From contig CAKZQS010000045.1 of assembly GCA_937141935.1 (NCBI GenBank), forward strand, positions 62,001 to 126,000: 64,000 nt of DNA, written 5' to 3'. Positions 8,182-19,045 of this stretch are shown here, in pieces. The stretch is from an uncultured Ectothiorhodospiraceae bacterium (GTDB lineage: Bacteria; Pseudomonadota; Gammaproteobacteria; Nevskiales; Oceanococcaceae). The translations under genes and the position numbers were made by a program. Position 1 is the first letter of the stretch. Every line of letters begins with the position of its first letter. A model generated the notes under the pieces. That model worked only from the letters and a program-made list of their open reading frames with translations, was not told where the DNA came from and made no database searches.

Positions 8182-9575
8182 GCGCGGATCGCGGCGGCCA
8201 CCTGCCGCGCCGAGCGCGCCGCGCTCTCCAGCAGGGGCACGCCGGCCTCGGCATAGGAGCCGCAGTACCACAGCCGGCGGCCCGGCTCGGCGTGCAGGGC
8301 CTGCAGCTCGGCAATGGCCGCGTTGCTGCCGGCGTCGATCAGCGGCCGCTCGAACTGCGCCCGCGCCAGCACGCTCGCGGGCTGCGGCGAGCGCAGCGGC
8401 GCCCAGGTCTGAAAGGCGTCGGCGGTGCCGGCCGCCACCGGCAGCACGCGGTTCAGCCAGATGCTGGCCATCGGCCGCGCCGCCTGGGCGCTCACAAAAA
8501 AGTTGACCGGGCTCCAGTCGCGGCGGCGCCGCGGCATCAGCGCCGGGTCGGTATGCACCACGACCTCACCGCGCTGGTAGGCAAAGCGCCGCAGCACCGC
8601 GGCGGCCGCCGGGTCGGCCTGCGCCACCAGGGCGTGGGCGTGGTGGCCGGGCGTGGCCAGCACGACATGCGCATAGTGCTCGCGCCCGCCCTGTTCGTCC
8701 TCGACCCAGCAGCCCTCGGCGTCCGGCTCCAGCGCCCGCACCCCGCAGCCGGTGCGCACCGCGCTGGCCCGGCTGGCCAGCCGAGCCACAACGTGGTCGG
8801 CGCCCTGGACGGTGCGCGCCACGCCCTTCAACAGCACGCCGCGGCGCAAATAATCCAGCACGGTGGCCGCGGGGTAGTCGCGCACGCTGTCGATATCGCA
8901 GGTGCCGATGGCCGCGAAGGCGGGCAGCAAAAAGCCCTCGCGAAAGTCCTCGCTGTAGCCCTGCTCCCGCAGCCAGTCCTGCAGGCGGCGGGGCCGCTGG
9001 CGCAACGACCGCGCCTGCGCAGCGGCGCCGGCGTACAGACGCAGCAGGTCGGCCAGGATGCGCCGCCCCGGGCGGCGATGGCTGTGGCCGCGCCAAGGCA
9101 GCGGCAGGCTCAGCCCTGGCAGGCCGCGGCTGTTGCGGTAGCGAAAATAGCTGTCGCCCTCGGCGTCGCAAAAGCAGGCGGCGTAGTCGGCGCTAGTGAC
9201 GCCGATGTCGGCCTCGGCGTAGAGCGCCGTCAGCGTCGGGTAATAGCCGCGATAGAGCACCCGCAGCGGCATGTCGACGCGCGCGCCGCCCCAGTCCAGC
9301 CCATGGGCGGCCATGCCCAGCTGCGGCTGTTTTTCATACAGCGTGACCGGGCTGCCCGCCCCCAGGTCCCAGCAGGCCGCCAGGCCGGCCAGGCCCGAGC
9401 CGATGACGGCCACGCGCCCGGCGCTGCCCGCGGTCGGGTTTGCAGACGGGGGCGCGGGCTGTGGCGGGAGCGAATGCGCGGACAAGGGCGTGCTGATCGG
9501 CTGGCGGCGGCCCGCCAGTGTAGGCCGGGCGCCCCAACCGCGCCGATGAAGACACGCCGATGCCGGCGCGCCCAT
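8172..9575 (-). CDS. FAD-dependent oxidoreductase (amine oxidase superfamily, COG2907-like)
   Basis: 467 residues from the ATG at 9575; the first ~50 residues are low-complexity, and a TTG at 9485 would give a tighter protein. The dinucleotide fold RVAVIGSGLAGLAACWDLG carries GxGxxG and is followed by VTLYEK (ribose-binding acid) and GGARVDMPLRVL, with HVVLATPGHHAHAL and a C-terminal LWYCGSYAEAGVPLLESAARSA that closes the FAD site. This is the amino_oxidase/COG2907 type, often found beside lipid methyltransferases or cyclopropane synthases. Here too the next gene in the operon is a methyltransferase. Substrate unknown; cytoplasmic or peripheral membrane. Confidence 0.75.
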   Translation of the reverse strand: MGAPASACLHRRGWGARPTLAGRRQPISTPLSAHSLPPQPAPPSANPTAGSAGRVAVIGSGLAGLAACWDLGAGSPVTLYEKQPQLGMAAHGLDWGGARVDMPLRVLYRGYYPTLTALYAEADIGVTSADYAACFCDAEGDSYFRYRNSRGLPGLSLPLPWRGHSHRRPGRRILADLLRLYAGAAAQARSLRQRPRRLQDWLREQGYSEDFREGFLLPAFAAIGTCDIDSVRDYPAATVLDYLRRGVLLKGVARTVQGADHVVARLASRASAVRTGCGVRALEPDAEGCWVEDEQGGREHYAHVVLATPGHHAHALVAQADPAAAAVLRRFAYQRGEVVVHTDPALMPRRRRDWSPVNFFVSAQAARPMASIWLNRVLPVAAGTADAFQTWAPLRSPQPASVLARAQFERPLIDAGSNAAIAELQALHAEPGRRLWYCGSYAEAGVPLLESAARSARQVAAAIRACR

Positions 9576-9688
9576 GAAGACTCGCCGAGGCGCACCCGCC
9601 AACGCCGCTTCGCCCCCCTGCCAACACGACCGGGCCGCGGCGCCGGGCGGGGATGCCGGGCTGGCGGTGTCAGGGCGCCGGCGGGTGC

Positions 9689-9934
9689 CTAGTGGCCGAC
9701 GGCGGCCCCGGCAATCAGCAACAGCGCGATCACGCCGGCCACGGCGGTCCAGTAGCGCCGCCGCAATATGGCCGCACGCTCCTCCGAGATCTGCGGCGCG
9801 GGGGCGGCGTCCAAATCGCCATCCACCGGCGGCTCCCGGCGCCGCGCCAGTTTCAAGAACAACACGGCGCCCGCGGCCGCCAGCGCCAGCAGCACCAGCC
9901 CCGCGATCTGCGCATAAACCATCAATTCGCTCAT
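9689..9934 (-). CDS. small membrane protein, two transmembrane segments
   Basis: 81 residues from the ATG at 9934, preceded by a strong AAGGAG. One hydrophobic segment lies at about residues 5-25 (AGLVLLALAAAGAVLFLKLA) and another at the C-terminus (YWTAVAGVIALLLIAGAAVG), with a charged loop of about 30 residues between them. The longer in-frame reading upstream has no ribosome binding site. I do not recognise the family. It lies divergent from sodC and upstream of the oxidoreductase on the same strand. Confidence 0.7.
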   Translation of the reverse strand: MSELMVYAQIAGLVLLALAAAGAVLFLKLARRREPPVDGDLDAAPAPQISEERAAILRRRYWTAVAGVIALLLIAGAAVGH

Positions 9935-10135
9935 CACTGTGCTCCTTGCACCGTGCGGCGGCCCTGTCGGCATTTGCCAACGCGAAGTCGGCGACCCTGT
10001 CGCGATCGGGCGACGGGATCGGGGTGGCAACGCCAAGCGCAAGCCGCCGGATGCGCGCTACGCCGCCCCCTGCCTGGGGCATTGGCATGTTTCCTGCCAA
10101 TTTTCTTGCTGAACCCCGAACGGAAGACCCCTGTC

Positions 10136-10750
10136 ATGCGCGAACCCAACACCGCAGGCCCGCTGCTCGCCGGATGCCTGCTGCCGCTGGCCCTGCTGGC
10201 CGGCTGTGGCGAGCCCGACGCCGACGACGGCGTGGTGAACCCCCCGCTCTACAAGGAGCAAACGACCGCCCCCATGGCCAGCCCCCCGCCGGCCGAGGTG
10301 CAAGAGGTGGCCCTGGTCCGCCTGGCGCCCGCCAGCGGCAGTGACGTCGAGGGCGAGGCCACCTTCACCCAGGTCGGTGACAAGGTGCGCATGGCGCTGG
10401 AGCTGGAGGGCCTGGCGCCGGGCCAGCATGCCGTGCACATCCACGCCCGTGGGGATTGCGCGGCACCCGATGCCAGCTCGGCCGGCGGCCACTGGAGCCC
10501 GCGCGAGGAGCCGCATGGCGAATGGGGCGATGCCCAGCACCACCTTGGCGACATCGGCAATGTCGAGGCCGACGCGCGGGGTCAGGCGCGCCTGAACTTC
10601 GCCACGGCCGCGTGGACGCTGGACGACGGCGCGCGCAGCGTGATCGGCCAGGCGCTGATCGTGCACGCCGGCGCCGACGACTACGAAAGTCAGCCGGCCG
10701 GCGATGCGGGCAAACGCGTCGCCTGTGGCGTGATCCGCGCCGCCGCCTGA
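10136..10750 (+). CDS. sodC: Cu/Zn superoxide dismutase lipoprotein
   Basis: 204 residues. The signal peptide ends in the lipobox LLAGC, so the enzyme is a periplasm-facing lipoprotein. The SodC core follows: AVHIHARGDC (copper histidines at about 101 and 103 and the disulfide cysteine), GGHWSP, QHHLGDIGNV (bridging histidine and zinc ligands), LIVHAGADDY (copper histidine and zinc aspartate) and the C-terminal RVACGVI cysteine. All metal ligands appear present. It dismutates superoxide outside the cytoplasm. The next gene starts 5 bases after the stop, so the two are probably cotranscribed. Confidence 0.92.
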   Translation: MREPNTAGPLLAGCLLPLALLAGCGEPDADDGVVNPPLYKEQTTAPMASPPPAEVQEVALVRLAPASGSDVEGEATFTQVGDKVRMALELEGLAPGQHAVHIHARGDCAAPDASSAGGHWSPREEPHGEWGDAQHHLGDIGNVEADARGQARLNFATAAWTLDDGARSVIGQALIVHAGADDYESQPAGDAGKRVACGVIRAAA

Positions 10751-10755
10751 TCGCA

Positions 10756-11432
10756 ATGGCCGCCGCGCCATCCCAATCGTCGCCGGCACCCGCACACGCG
10801 CCGCAAGCATCGATGCAGGCGCTGCCAGCATCTACCAAGGCGCCGCCAGCGCCGGCGAAATCGCCGCGCGCCGCCGGCGAGCGAGCGCTGGATGCCGCCG
10901 GCGACGCGCTGCTGATCATCGACGTGCTCAATGACCTGGAGTTCGACACCGGGCCTGCGCTGCTGCGCAGCGCCTGGCCCGCGGCGCAGCGCATCCACCG
11001 GCTCAAGGCCGGGGTCAAGGCACGCGGCGCACCGGTGATCTACGTCAACGACAACTGGGGCCAGTGGCGCTCGGACATGCGCCAGGTCGTCGCGCATTGC
11101 CTGCGCGACGGCGTGCGCGGGCAGGCCCTGGCCGCGCTGCTGGCGCCGGAGGAGGACGATTACATCGTCATCAAGTCCCGGCATTCGGGCTTCTTTGGCA
11201 CCAGTCTGGAGCTGCTGCTGCAACACCTGGGCGCGCGCTCGCTGATCCTCACCGGCTTGACCACCGACATCTGCGTGCTGTTCACCGCGCACGATGCCTA
11301 CCTGCGCCGGTACGATCTGCGGGTGCCGGCCGATTGTGTGGCCTGTGCCGAGGTCGAGCCGCACCGCTGGGCCCTGCGGCACATGGCCGAGGTTTGCCGG
11401 GCCGACATAGCCGCCGCGAAGGAAAGCCCCGC

Positions 11433-11436
<4 letters not shown>
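10756..11436 (+). CDS. isochorismatase-family cysteine hydrolase
   Basis: 226 residues; about 50 N-terminal residues are Ala/Pro/Ser low complexity. The hydrolase core has the family triad: Asp in [12 protein letters not shown] (about 55), Lys in [14 protein letters not shown] (about 139) and Cys in [13 protein letters not shown] (about 173). The family includes nicotinamidases, ureidoacrylate hydrolases and isochorismatases. The metal-binding DxHxxH of true nicotinamidase is not visible (the equivalent region is YVNDNWGQW), so the exact amide substrate is open. Its stop overlaps the start of nadE (TTGA), which suggests a linked role in NAD metabolism. Confidence 0.85.
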
Positions 11437-13489
<2,053 letters not shown>

Positions 13490-13493
<4 letters not shown>

Positions 13494-14044
13494 CTCATGC
13501 CGCCCTGCCCCGTGCGGGCCGCAGCCCCCCGCTCGACGCCCTCAAGCAGCCGCGGGTCCAGCGGCTGCTCACCGTGCAACACCGTCACCTCGCCGGTGGT
13601 TTCAAAGACCACGGCCTGCACCTGCTCCAGAGAGCGCACATTGCTGGCCCGCAGCTTGGCCAGCAGGTCCTCACGGCGCATCTGCGCGCGACGCAACTGC
13701 GGCTCGATCACTTCGCCCTGGTACATCAGCAGCAGCGGGCGGTTGTCCAGCACGGCCTCGACCCGGGGCCAGCGGCGGCGCAAGCCGGCCAGCAGCCACT
13801 GCCCGGCAAACAGGCCCGCCAGGGCGCCGAGGGCCAGTAGCAGCGAGGGATCGGGGTTGGCGATGGCCGTGCCGAACAGCGAGCCGATCGCCAGCGTCAT
13901 CGCGAAATCAAAGGCGGAAATCTTGGAAAAGCTGCGCAGCCCGGCCAGGCGGGTGTAGGCGATGATCGCCACATACAGCACGGCCAGCGACACCCAGGCC
14001 AGGGCCAGCTCGGCCCAGCCGCTCAAGATCCATTGCTGCCACAT
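13490..14044 (-). CDS. DUF421 (YetF-type) membrane protein
   Basis: 184 residues from the ATG at 14044, with GGAGC just upstream. Three hydrophobic segments come first (about residues 8-28, 40-62 and 70-90), with the family motif [24 protein letters not shown] between them. A small cytoplasmic domain follows ([23 protein letters not shown], then [15 protein letters not shown]), typical of DUF421. Function is unknown; Bacillus relatives are implicated in phospholipid homeostasis. It ends inside the same CTAG tetranucleotide as nadE. Confidence 0.87.
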
Positions 14045-14130
14045 CGTCTTTGCTCCCTGCACGCACTTGTGGGCCAGCCTGGCGAGCCGCGGGCGGGCCC
14101 GGCCAGGGCCCATTGCCAAGGCCATGGCGA

Positions 14131-15423
14131 ATGGCTAGACCCGGCGCCGACCCGACGGCCTCGCAAATTCGCCGGCGGCGCAATTGGCGGCCCATGCTCA
14201 AGCCGCTGGCCGGCCGCCGCCTGCCGCCGGAGCTGCGGCCGGATGCTGTTTACGCCGCGGCGCCCTCGCTGGAGGGCGGGCTGGGCGGCGCCGCGCTGCG
14301 CCGGCTGCTGGAGGCGATTGACCAGAGCGACTTCCACGACGACACGCAGGTGCAGCTGTATTTCCGTGGCACCGACGCCATGGCGGCCATGCTGCGGGCC
14401 ATTGCGCAGGCCCGTGAAGAGGTGCTGCTGGAGTCTTACATCGTGCGCGCCGACAGCACCGGCCGCGCCTTTGGCGAAGCCTTGCGCGCCGCGCGCGCCC
14501 GCGGCGTGCGCGTGTCGGTGCTGGCCGACGGGCTGGGCTCGGGCTTTACCAAGCGCGACTACTGGCGCCTGCTGCGCGATGGCGGCACGCGGCTCAAGCT
14601 TTTTGGCCGGCCGGCCTATGCGCCGCTGACGCTGCTGCCCATCGTGGACCATCGCAAGCTGCTGATCATCGACCGCGAGCTGGCCTTTACCGGCGGCATG
14701 AACATCGCCGACGAATACCACCTGGACCGCCCGGAGGAGCCGGCCTGGCGCGACACCCACCTATGCGTACGCGGCGAGGTGGCCCAGGACCTGGCGGCGC
14801 TGTTCGCCGAGAGCTGGGAGGCCGCCGGCGGCCAGCCGCTGCGCTTTGCCAGCCGCCCGCAGGCCCAGCCCGGCGGCACGCCGACCATCGTGCTGGACTC
14901 GCGACCCGGGCGGGGGCTGAACGAGGTCTATGCCAGCTTCGCCGCCGTGCTCGGCGGCGCCCGCCAGCGGGTGTGGATCAGCAATGCCTATTTCGCCCCG
15001 CAGCGGCGCATGCTGCGCTACCTGCAGTCCTGCAGCGGCCGTGGGGTGGATGTGCGCCTGCTGCTGCCGCGGCATACCGACATGCCGCTGGTGCGCTGGG
15101 CCTCACAAAGCTATTACGCCGGCCTGCTCGCCGCCGGCGTGCGCATCTATGAATACCTGCCGGCGGTGCTGCACGCGAAGACGCTGCTGGCCGACGAGGC
15201 CATCGGCATCGTGGGCTCCAGCAACTTTGACTTTCGCTCCTTCGACCTGAACCACGAGTGCAACCTGCTGTTCCAGGACGACGCGATCAACGCGCGGCTG
15301 GCGCAGCAGTTCGAGCAGGACCTGACCCAGGCCGAGGAGATCGACGCCCGGCGCTGGGCCGCGCGACCCTGGTGGCTACGCGCGCTCAACGCGCTCGCGC
15401 GTCTGTTTGCGCCGCTGATGTAG
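14131..15423 (+). CDS. phospholipase D family protein, cardiolipin-synthase-like
   Basis: About 430 residues (an ATG at 14194 would remove 21). Two complete HKD catalytic motifs are visible: VDHRKLLIIDRELAFTGGMN near residue 173 and LHAKTLLADEAIGIVGSSN near 347, each with HxK(x)4D and the following Gly-Ser/Gly-Gly. The spacing and the NFDFRSFDLNHECNLL segment match bacterial cardiolipin synthases (ClsB/ClsC type), which make cardiolipin from phosphatidylglycerol. There is no N-terminal membrane segment, unlike ClsA, so the protein is probably a peripheral membrane enzyme. Its promoter must lie in the short divergent gap shared with the DUF421 gene. Confidence 0.85.
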   Translation: MARPGADPTASQIRRRRNWRPMLKPLAGRRLPPELRPDAVYAAAPSLEGGLGGAALRRLLEAIDQSDFHDDTQVQLYFRGTDAMAAMLRAIAQAREEVLLESYIVRADSTGRAFGEALRAARARGVRVSVLADGLGSGFTKRDYWRLLRDGGTRLKLFGRPAYAPLTLLPIVDHRKLLIIDRELAFTGGMNIADEYHLDRPEEPAWRDTHLCVRGEVAQDLAALFAESWEAAGGQPLRFASRPQAQPGGTPTIVLDSRPGRGLNEVYASFAAVLGGARQRVWISNAYFAPQRRMLRYLQSCSGRGVDVRLLLPRHTDMPLVRWASQSYYAGLLAAGVRIYEYLPAVLHAKTLLADEAIGIVGSSNFDFRSFDLNHECNLLFQDDAINARLAQQFEQDLTQAEEIDARRWAARPWWLRALNALARLFAPLM

Positions 15424-15460
15424 CAGGCCGGGCCGGCGGCGGTCACGGCGGCGGTGCCGG

Positions 15461-15520
15461 CCGGCCCGCCACGGCGGCGCCCGGCCCGCCACGGCGGCGC
15501 CCGGCCCGCCACGGCGGCAC
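15461..15520. repeat. 20-base tandem repeat, three copies
   Basis: CCGGCCCGCCACGGCGGCGC occurs three times head to tail (15461-15480, 15481-15500, 15501-15520; the last copy ends AC). It fills the space between the converging phospholipase D and DUF3775 genes. Each unit contains the short palindrome GCCGTGGCGGGCC-like core on the minus strand, so the array could fold and act as a termination barrier; this is inference. Confidence 0.9.
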
Positions 15521-15918
15521 TAGGGCGCGGCGTTCTCGGCCAGGTCGTAGCCGTGGGCATTCAGGCCGGTGGCCAGGTAATCCGGCAGCAGCGGCGTCGA
15601 CATCAGGTACTCGGCGATGCGCGGCGTCCAGTTGTCCTGCGCCTCGCGCAGCGCATTGGGCCATTCCTCGAGCGTGAAGTCACCGCGACCCAGCCACATC
15701 AGGGCCAGCAGCGTCACCTGCTGGTCGGGCTCCAGGTCGCGGATCAGCAGCAGCGCCTCGTCGTGGGTCAGGTCGCCGGGGTGGTCGGCCAGCGTCTGCA
15801 TCGGGTCGGCATTGTTCGGGCTGCCCACCGTCTCCGGCATCACGACCTGCTCCTTGGCCTGGAACTGGCGGGCACGGTCGATGATGTTGCAGACGATTTC
15901 GGGGTTGATATTCAGCAT
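15520..15918 (-). CDS. DUF3775 domain protein
   Basis: 132 residues. ATG at 15918 was chosen over 15924 because GGAG lies directly against the first ATG and correctly 6 bases before the second. The sequence matches DUF3775: an N-terminal IVCNIIDRARQFQAKE helix, then IRDLEPDQQVTLLALMWLGR, a WPNALREAQ helix and a terminal TPRIAEYLMSTPLLPDYL motif. Function unknown. It is the second gene of a two-gene leftward unit, 15 bases after the host-attachment-family gene. No signal peptide; cytoplasmic. Confidence 0.8.
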   Translation of the reverse strand: MLNINPEIVCNIIDRARQFQAKEQVVMPETVGSPNNADPMQTLADHPGDLTHDEALLLIRDLEPDQQVTLLALMWLGRGDFTLEEWPNALREAQDNWTPRIAEYLMSTPLLPDYLATGLNAHGYDLAENAAP

Positions 15919-15933
15919 CGGCATCTCCAGCGC

Positions 15934-16371
15934 CTACAGCTGCTTGGGCAGGTGGGCGCGAATGTCTTCGGGGCTGTGGTCGACGAGGTTCTTGCTGACC
16001 TCACCGGCCACCACGTCGCGGGTGTTGTCGTCCATCGCCTTGCGCAGGCTGCCGACCAGGGTGGGGTCGCCCAGCACATAGAGGCGGGCGAAGCGGTCCT
16101 GGGTACGGCCCTCGCGCAGGCGCTGCGCGATGCGCTTGGCGAAACGGTCGCGTTCCTGGTCCTTGACGTCGTATTCGGGCTCCATGCCCTGGCGGCCCGG
16201 GCCCGGGCCCGCGCGGCGGCGACCGGCCTCGTCACTCTTGAGGTCCTGGCGCTGCTGGCGCGCCAGCGGGTCAATCAGGTCGGCGAACTCGCGTATCGGC
16301 CCGTGGGCGTCCTCGGCGGCAAACAAGCGCGCCCGCTGACTGTTCGCGGCGACGATCCATGCTCTGTCCAT
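15934..16371 (-). CDS. host attachment protein family (baeRF/Rof-like fold)
   Basis: 145 residues. MDRAWIVAANSQRARLF at the start, a variable charged middle (PEYDVKDQERDRFAKRIAQ) and LYVLGDPTLVGSLRKAMDD with KNLVDHSPEDIRAHLP at the end fit the family annotated as required for attachment to host cells (PF10116), known from Agrobacterium and widespread in free-living bacteria. The fold resembles archaeal release factor 1-like domains, so a translation-linked role is possible; the attachment name is historical. CAGGAG lies about 9 bases before the ATG. It is first in an operon with DUF3775. Confidence 0.82.
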   Translation of the reverse strand: MDRAWIVAANSQRARLFAAEDAHGPIREFADLIDPLARQQRQDLKSDEAGRRRAGPGPGRQGMEPEYDVKDQERDRFAKRIAQRLREGRTQDRFARLYVLGDPTLVGSLRKAMDDNTRDVVAGEVSKNLVDHSPEDIRAHLPKQL

Positions 16372-16563
16372 GCGGCGGTCTCCTGGGTCGGGCCCCGCCT
16401 CCGCGGGGCGCTAGGAATCCCGGCGCGGCCAGGGGCCGGCCGGGGCCAGAGGTCCACCATAGGGGGCGCAGGGGCAGCGGCCGAGGCGGGGTGACTTTGG
16501 TCCGCCCCGGGGCATGACCTTGGTCATCGCCCGCCGCCGCCGCGCGTTTCGCCGGTCAGGGTT

Positions 16564-16800
16564 TCAGGCGTCGCCGAGGCTGTCCAGGTGGGCCAGGGCG
16601 GCGCGGCGCAGCTGCGCCAGGCGCGCCTGCTCGGCCTTGTCGGTGCCGATCTCGGCGCGGCCGTCCAGCCACTCCAGGTAGTGCTGCGTGCGCTCGCGCT
16701 GCTGCGCCGGCGACAGCTCCAGCAAGGCGCCTGCGGGCCGGGCCACGGCGCCGCGGGCCTCGTCCACGTGGTGCAGCTCGAACAGGTGTTCCAGGGACAT
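16564..16800 (-). CDS. small hypothetical protein
   Basis: 78 residues from the ATG at 16800, preceded by GGAG. The sequence is soluble and helical (MSLEHLFELHHVDEARGAVA, then LSPAQQRERTQHYLEWLDGR). No family recognised. It is divergent from the APC permease, with 35 bases between starts, so they share a control region. Confidence 0.55.
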   Translation of the reverse strand: MSLEHLFELHHVDEARGAVARPAGALLELSPAQQRERTQHYLEWLDGRAEIGTDKAEQARLAQLRRAALAHLDSLGDA

Positions 16801-16835
16801 CGCATATCTCCGCGGCCAAGACAGGAGGCAGCACG

Positions 16836-18074
16836 ATGACACAGGCAGACGAAGGCCAACTCAAGCGCGAGTTGAGCGGGCGCATGCTGGCGATTTATGG
16901 CGCGGGCACGATCCTCGGCGCCGGCATCTACGTGCTGATTGGCAAGGTGGCCGGCGAAGCGGGCTACTGGCTGCCGCTGGCCTTTGCGCTCGCGGCACTG
17001 GTGGCCGGCGTCAACGGCATGGTGTACGCCGAGCTGGCCACCCGCCGCCCTGCCGCCGGCGGACCCAGCGATTACGTGCACGGCGCCTTCGGCCGGCGCT
17101 GGCTGACGACGGCGGTCGGTTGGATGATTGTCGCGACTGGCATCGTCTCGGCCGCCACCATCGCCAACGGCTTCGCCGGCTACCTGCTGGAGTTTTTCGA
17201 CCTGCCGCGCTGGCTGGCCCAGGCCGGCCTGCTCGCCCTGTTGGGCGGCGTGGCGGCCTGGGGGGTGCGCGAATCGAGCTGGTTCATGGCGATCACCACC
17301 AGCATCGGGGTGCTGGGCCTGCTGTTCGTGTTGTGGGTAGGTTTCGCCGAACCCGCAGCCCAAGCCCCCGCCAGCACCGGAGCCTGGCTGGAACGCGCTG
17401 GCTCGCCCTGGGCCGGCGCAGCGCTGGCCGGTCTGCTGTCGGCCGTGTTCCTCGCCGTCTACGCCTTTATCGGTTTCGAGGACATGGTGCACATGGCCGA
17501 GGAGGTCCGCCGCCCGCGCCGGGCGATGCCGCGGGCGATTGGGGCCGCGATCGGGGTGGCCGCGCTGCTGTACGTGCTGGTGGCCATCGCGGCCCTGCGC
17601 GTGCTCGAGCCACAGGCCTTGCGCGACGCAGAAGCGCCGCTGGTGGAGGTCGTGGCCGCGGCGGGCTATGCACGCTGGCCCCTGGCGCTGCTGTCGCTGG
17701 CCATCATCATGAACGGCGCGCTGGCCCAATTGATCATGGCGACGCGGGTGCTCTACAGCCTGGCGGAGAATCGGGGCGCGCCGCCCCTGCTGGGCCGAGT
17801 TCACGCCCACACCGGCACCCCGCTGCTGGCCACCGCGCTGGCCGTGGCGGGCGCGCTGGCCCTGACACTGTTCTTCCCGCTGCAAACGCTGGCGGCGATG
17901 ACCAGCTTCATCATGCTGCTGGTCTTTGCCGTCTCCAACGCCGCGCTGATCGCGCTGGAGCGACGACGGCCAGAAGCCCCCTTCGACACACCCTTCTGGT
18001 TGCCGTGGGTGGGCTTGCTGCTGTCGCTGGCTCTGCTCGGCGCGCAACTGCTGCAGGACGGCGGCGGCCACTGA
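16836..18074 (+). CDS. APC-superfamily amino acid permease
   Basis: 412 residues with about eleven to twelve hydrophobic segments. The substrate-binding unwound helix 1 is clear (GAGTILGAGIYVLIGKVAG), and helix 6 carries AFIGFEDMVHMAEEVRRPRRAMPRAI, the APC/CAT-type consensus. It probably imports an amino acid or amine by proton symport across the inner membrane; the specific substrate cannot be read from the sequence. ACAGGAGG precedes the ATG at good spacing. It is followed 47 bases later by an esterase and an SDR on the same strand. Confidence 0.85.
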   Translation: MTQADEGQLKRELSGRMLAIYGAGTILGAGIYVLIGKVAGEAGYWLPLAFALAALVAGVNGMVYAELATRRPAAGGPSDYVHGAFGRRWLTTAVGWMIVATGIVSAATIANGFAGYLLEFFDLPRWLAQAGLLALLGGVAAWGVRESSWFMAITTSIGVLGLLFVLWVGFAEPAAQAPASTGAWLERAGSPWAGAALAGLLSAVFLAVYAFIGFEDMVHMAEEVRRPRRAMPRAIGAAIGVAALLYVLVAIAALRVLEPQALRDAEAPLVEVVAAAGYARWPLALLSLAIIMNGALAQLIMATRVLYSLAENRGAPPLLGRVHAHTGTPLLATALAVAGALALTLFFPLQTLAAMTSFIMLLVFAVSNAALIALERRRPEAPFDTPFWLPWVGLLLSLALLGAQLLQDGGGH

Positions 18075-18121
18075 ACCCCGCAGCGGGGCACAATGCCCGC
18101 GGACACCTTTTGGGGGAAGAC

Positions 18122-19045
18122 ATGAGCCTGCAAGCCCGGCTGATTCAGGCCAGCAGCCGCCTGCTGATCAAGCGCCGCCCGCGCGACATGGCCAAGGCCG
18201 TGCGCCATTTCCGCCGCGTTGCGCGGCCGCTGTTCCCTACGCTGCTGCCACGCGGCTTTGCGGCGCATGACGACACCGTTGGTGGCGTGCCCTGCGCGCG
18301 GCTGCGCGGCGGCCCCAGCGCGCGCAGCATCCTCTACCTGCACGGGGGCGGTTTTGTCGCCGGCCGGCCCGACACCTATTTCAACTTCAGCAGCCGGCTG
18401 GGCGCGCTGCTCGGCGCCGAGGCGCTGCTGCCGCGCTACCGCCTGGCGCCTGAACACCCCTTCCCCGCCGCCGTGGAAGACGCGCTGGCCGTCTACCGCG
18501 CGCTGCTGGACGAGGGGCGCGAGGCGGCCGATGTGGTGGTCGTGGGCGACTCGGCCGGCGGCTGCCTGGTGCTGTCGCTGTTGCTGGCCGCGCGCGAGGC
18601 CGGCCTGCCGCTGCCGGCGGCCGGCTGCGCGATCTCGCCGGTGGCCGACCAGGCCTACAGCGGGGGCAGCTACAGCAGCAACGACCGCAGCGACCCGATG
18701 CTGACCGAGGCGATCATCGGCCACTTCCGCCAGGCCTACACGCCCACGCCCGAACAGCAGCAGGACCCGCTGGCCTCGCCGCTGCGCGGCGACTTCGCCG
18801 GCCTGCCGCCCCTGCTGCTGACCGTCAGCCAGGACGAGTGCCTCTACGACCACAGCCTGCAGGTGGCGGCCAAGGCGCGCGAAGCCGGCGTGCCCGTGGC
18901 GCTGCTGGAGCGGCCGGGGCTGGTGCATATCTGGCCGGTGCTCGTACCCTATCTGCCGGAGGCGCGGGAGGACCTGCGCTGGATCGCCGACCGGCTGCGG
19001 GCGGCATTGGACGGCGCCGGCGGCGCCATCGGGGAGCAAGCATGA
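18122..19045 (+). CDS. alpha/beta hydrolase, HSL-type esterase
   Basis: 307 residues. The hormone-sensitive-lipase signature is complete: oxyanion motif YLHGGGFVAGRP (about 72-83), nucleophile VVGDSAGGCLVL (Ser about 143), acid in VSQDECLYD (about 238) and histidine in GLVHIWPV (about 268). It should hydrolyse short- to medium-chain esters. The N-terminus is amphipathic with no signal peptide. GGGGGAAG precedes the ATG. The stop overlaps the SDR start (ATGA), so the two are translationally coupled and may act in one pathway. Confidence 0.87.
   Translation: MSLQARLIQASSRLLIKRRPRDMAKAVRHFRRVARPLFPTLLPRGFAAHDDTVGGVPCARLRGGPSARSILYLHGGGFVAGRPDTYFNFSSRLGALLGAEALLPRYRLAPEHPFPAAVEDALAVYRALLDEGREAADVVVVGDSAGGCLVLSLLLAAREAGLPLPAAGCAISPVADQAYSGGSYSSNDRSDPMLTEAIIGHFRQAYTPTPEQQQDPLASPLRGDFAGLPPLLLTVSQDECLYDHSLQVAAKAREAGVPVALLERPGLVHIWPVLVPYLPEAREDLRWIADRLRAALDGAGGAIGEQA

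Noticed and set aside
15461-15520. Possible CRISPR-like array.
   Set aside because: Units abut with no spacers and only three copies; it is a simple tandem repeat. No CRISPR array or cas gene was seen anywhere in the window.
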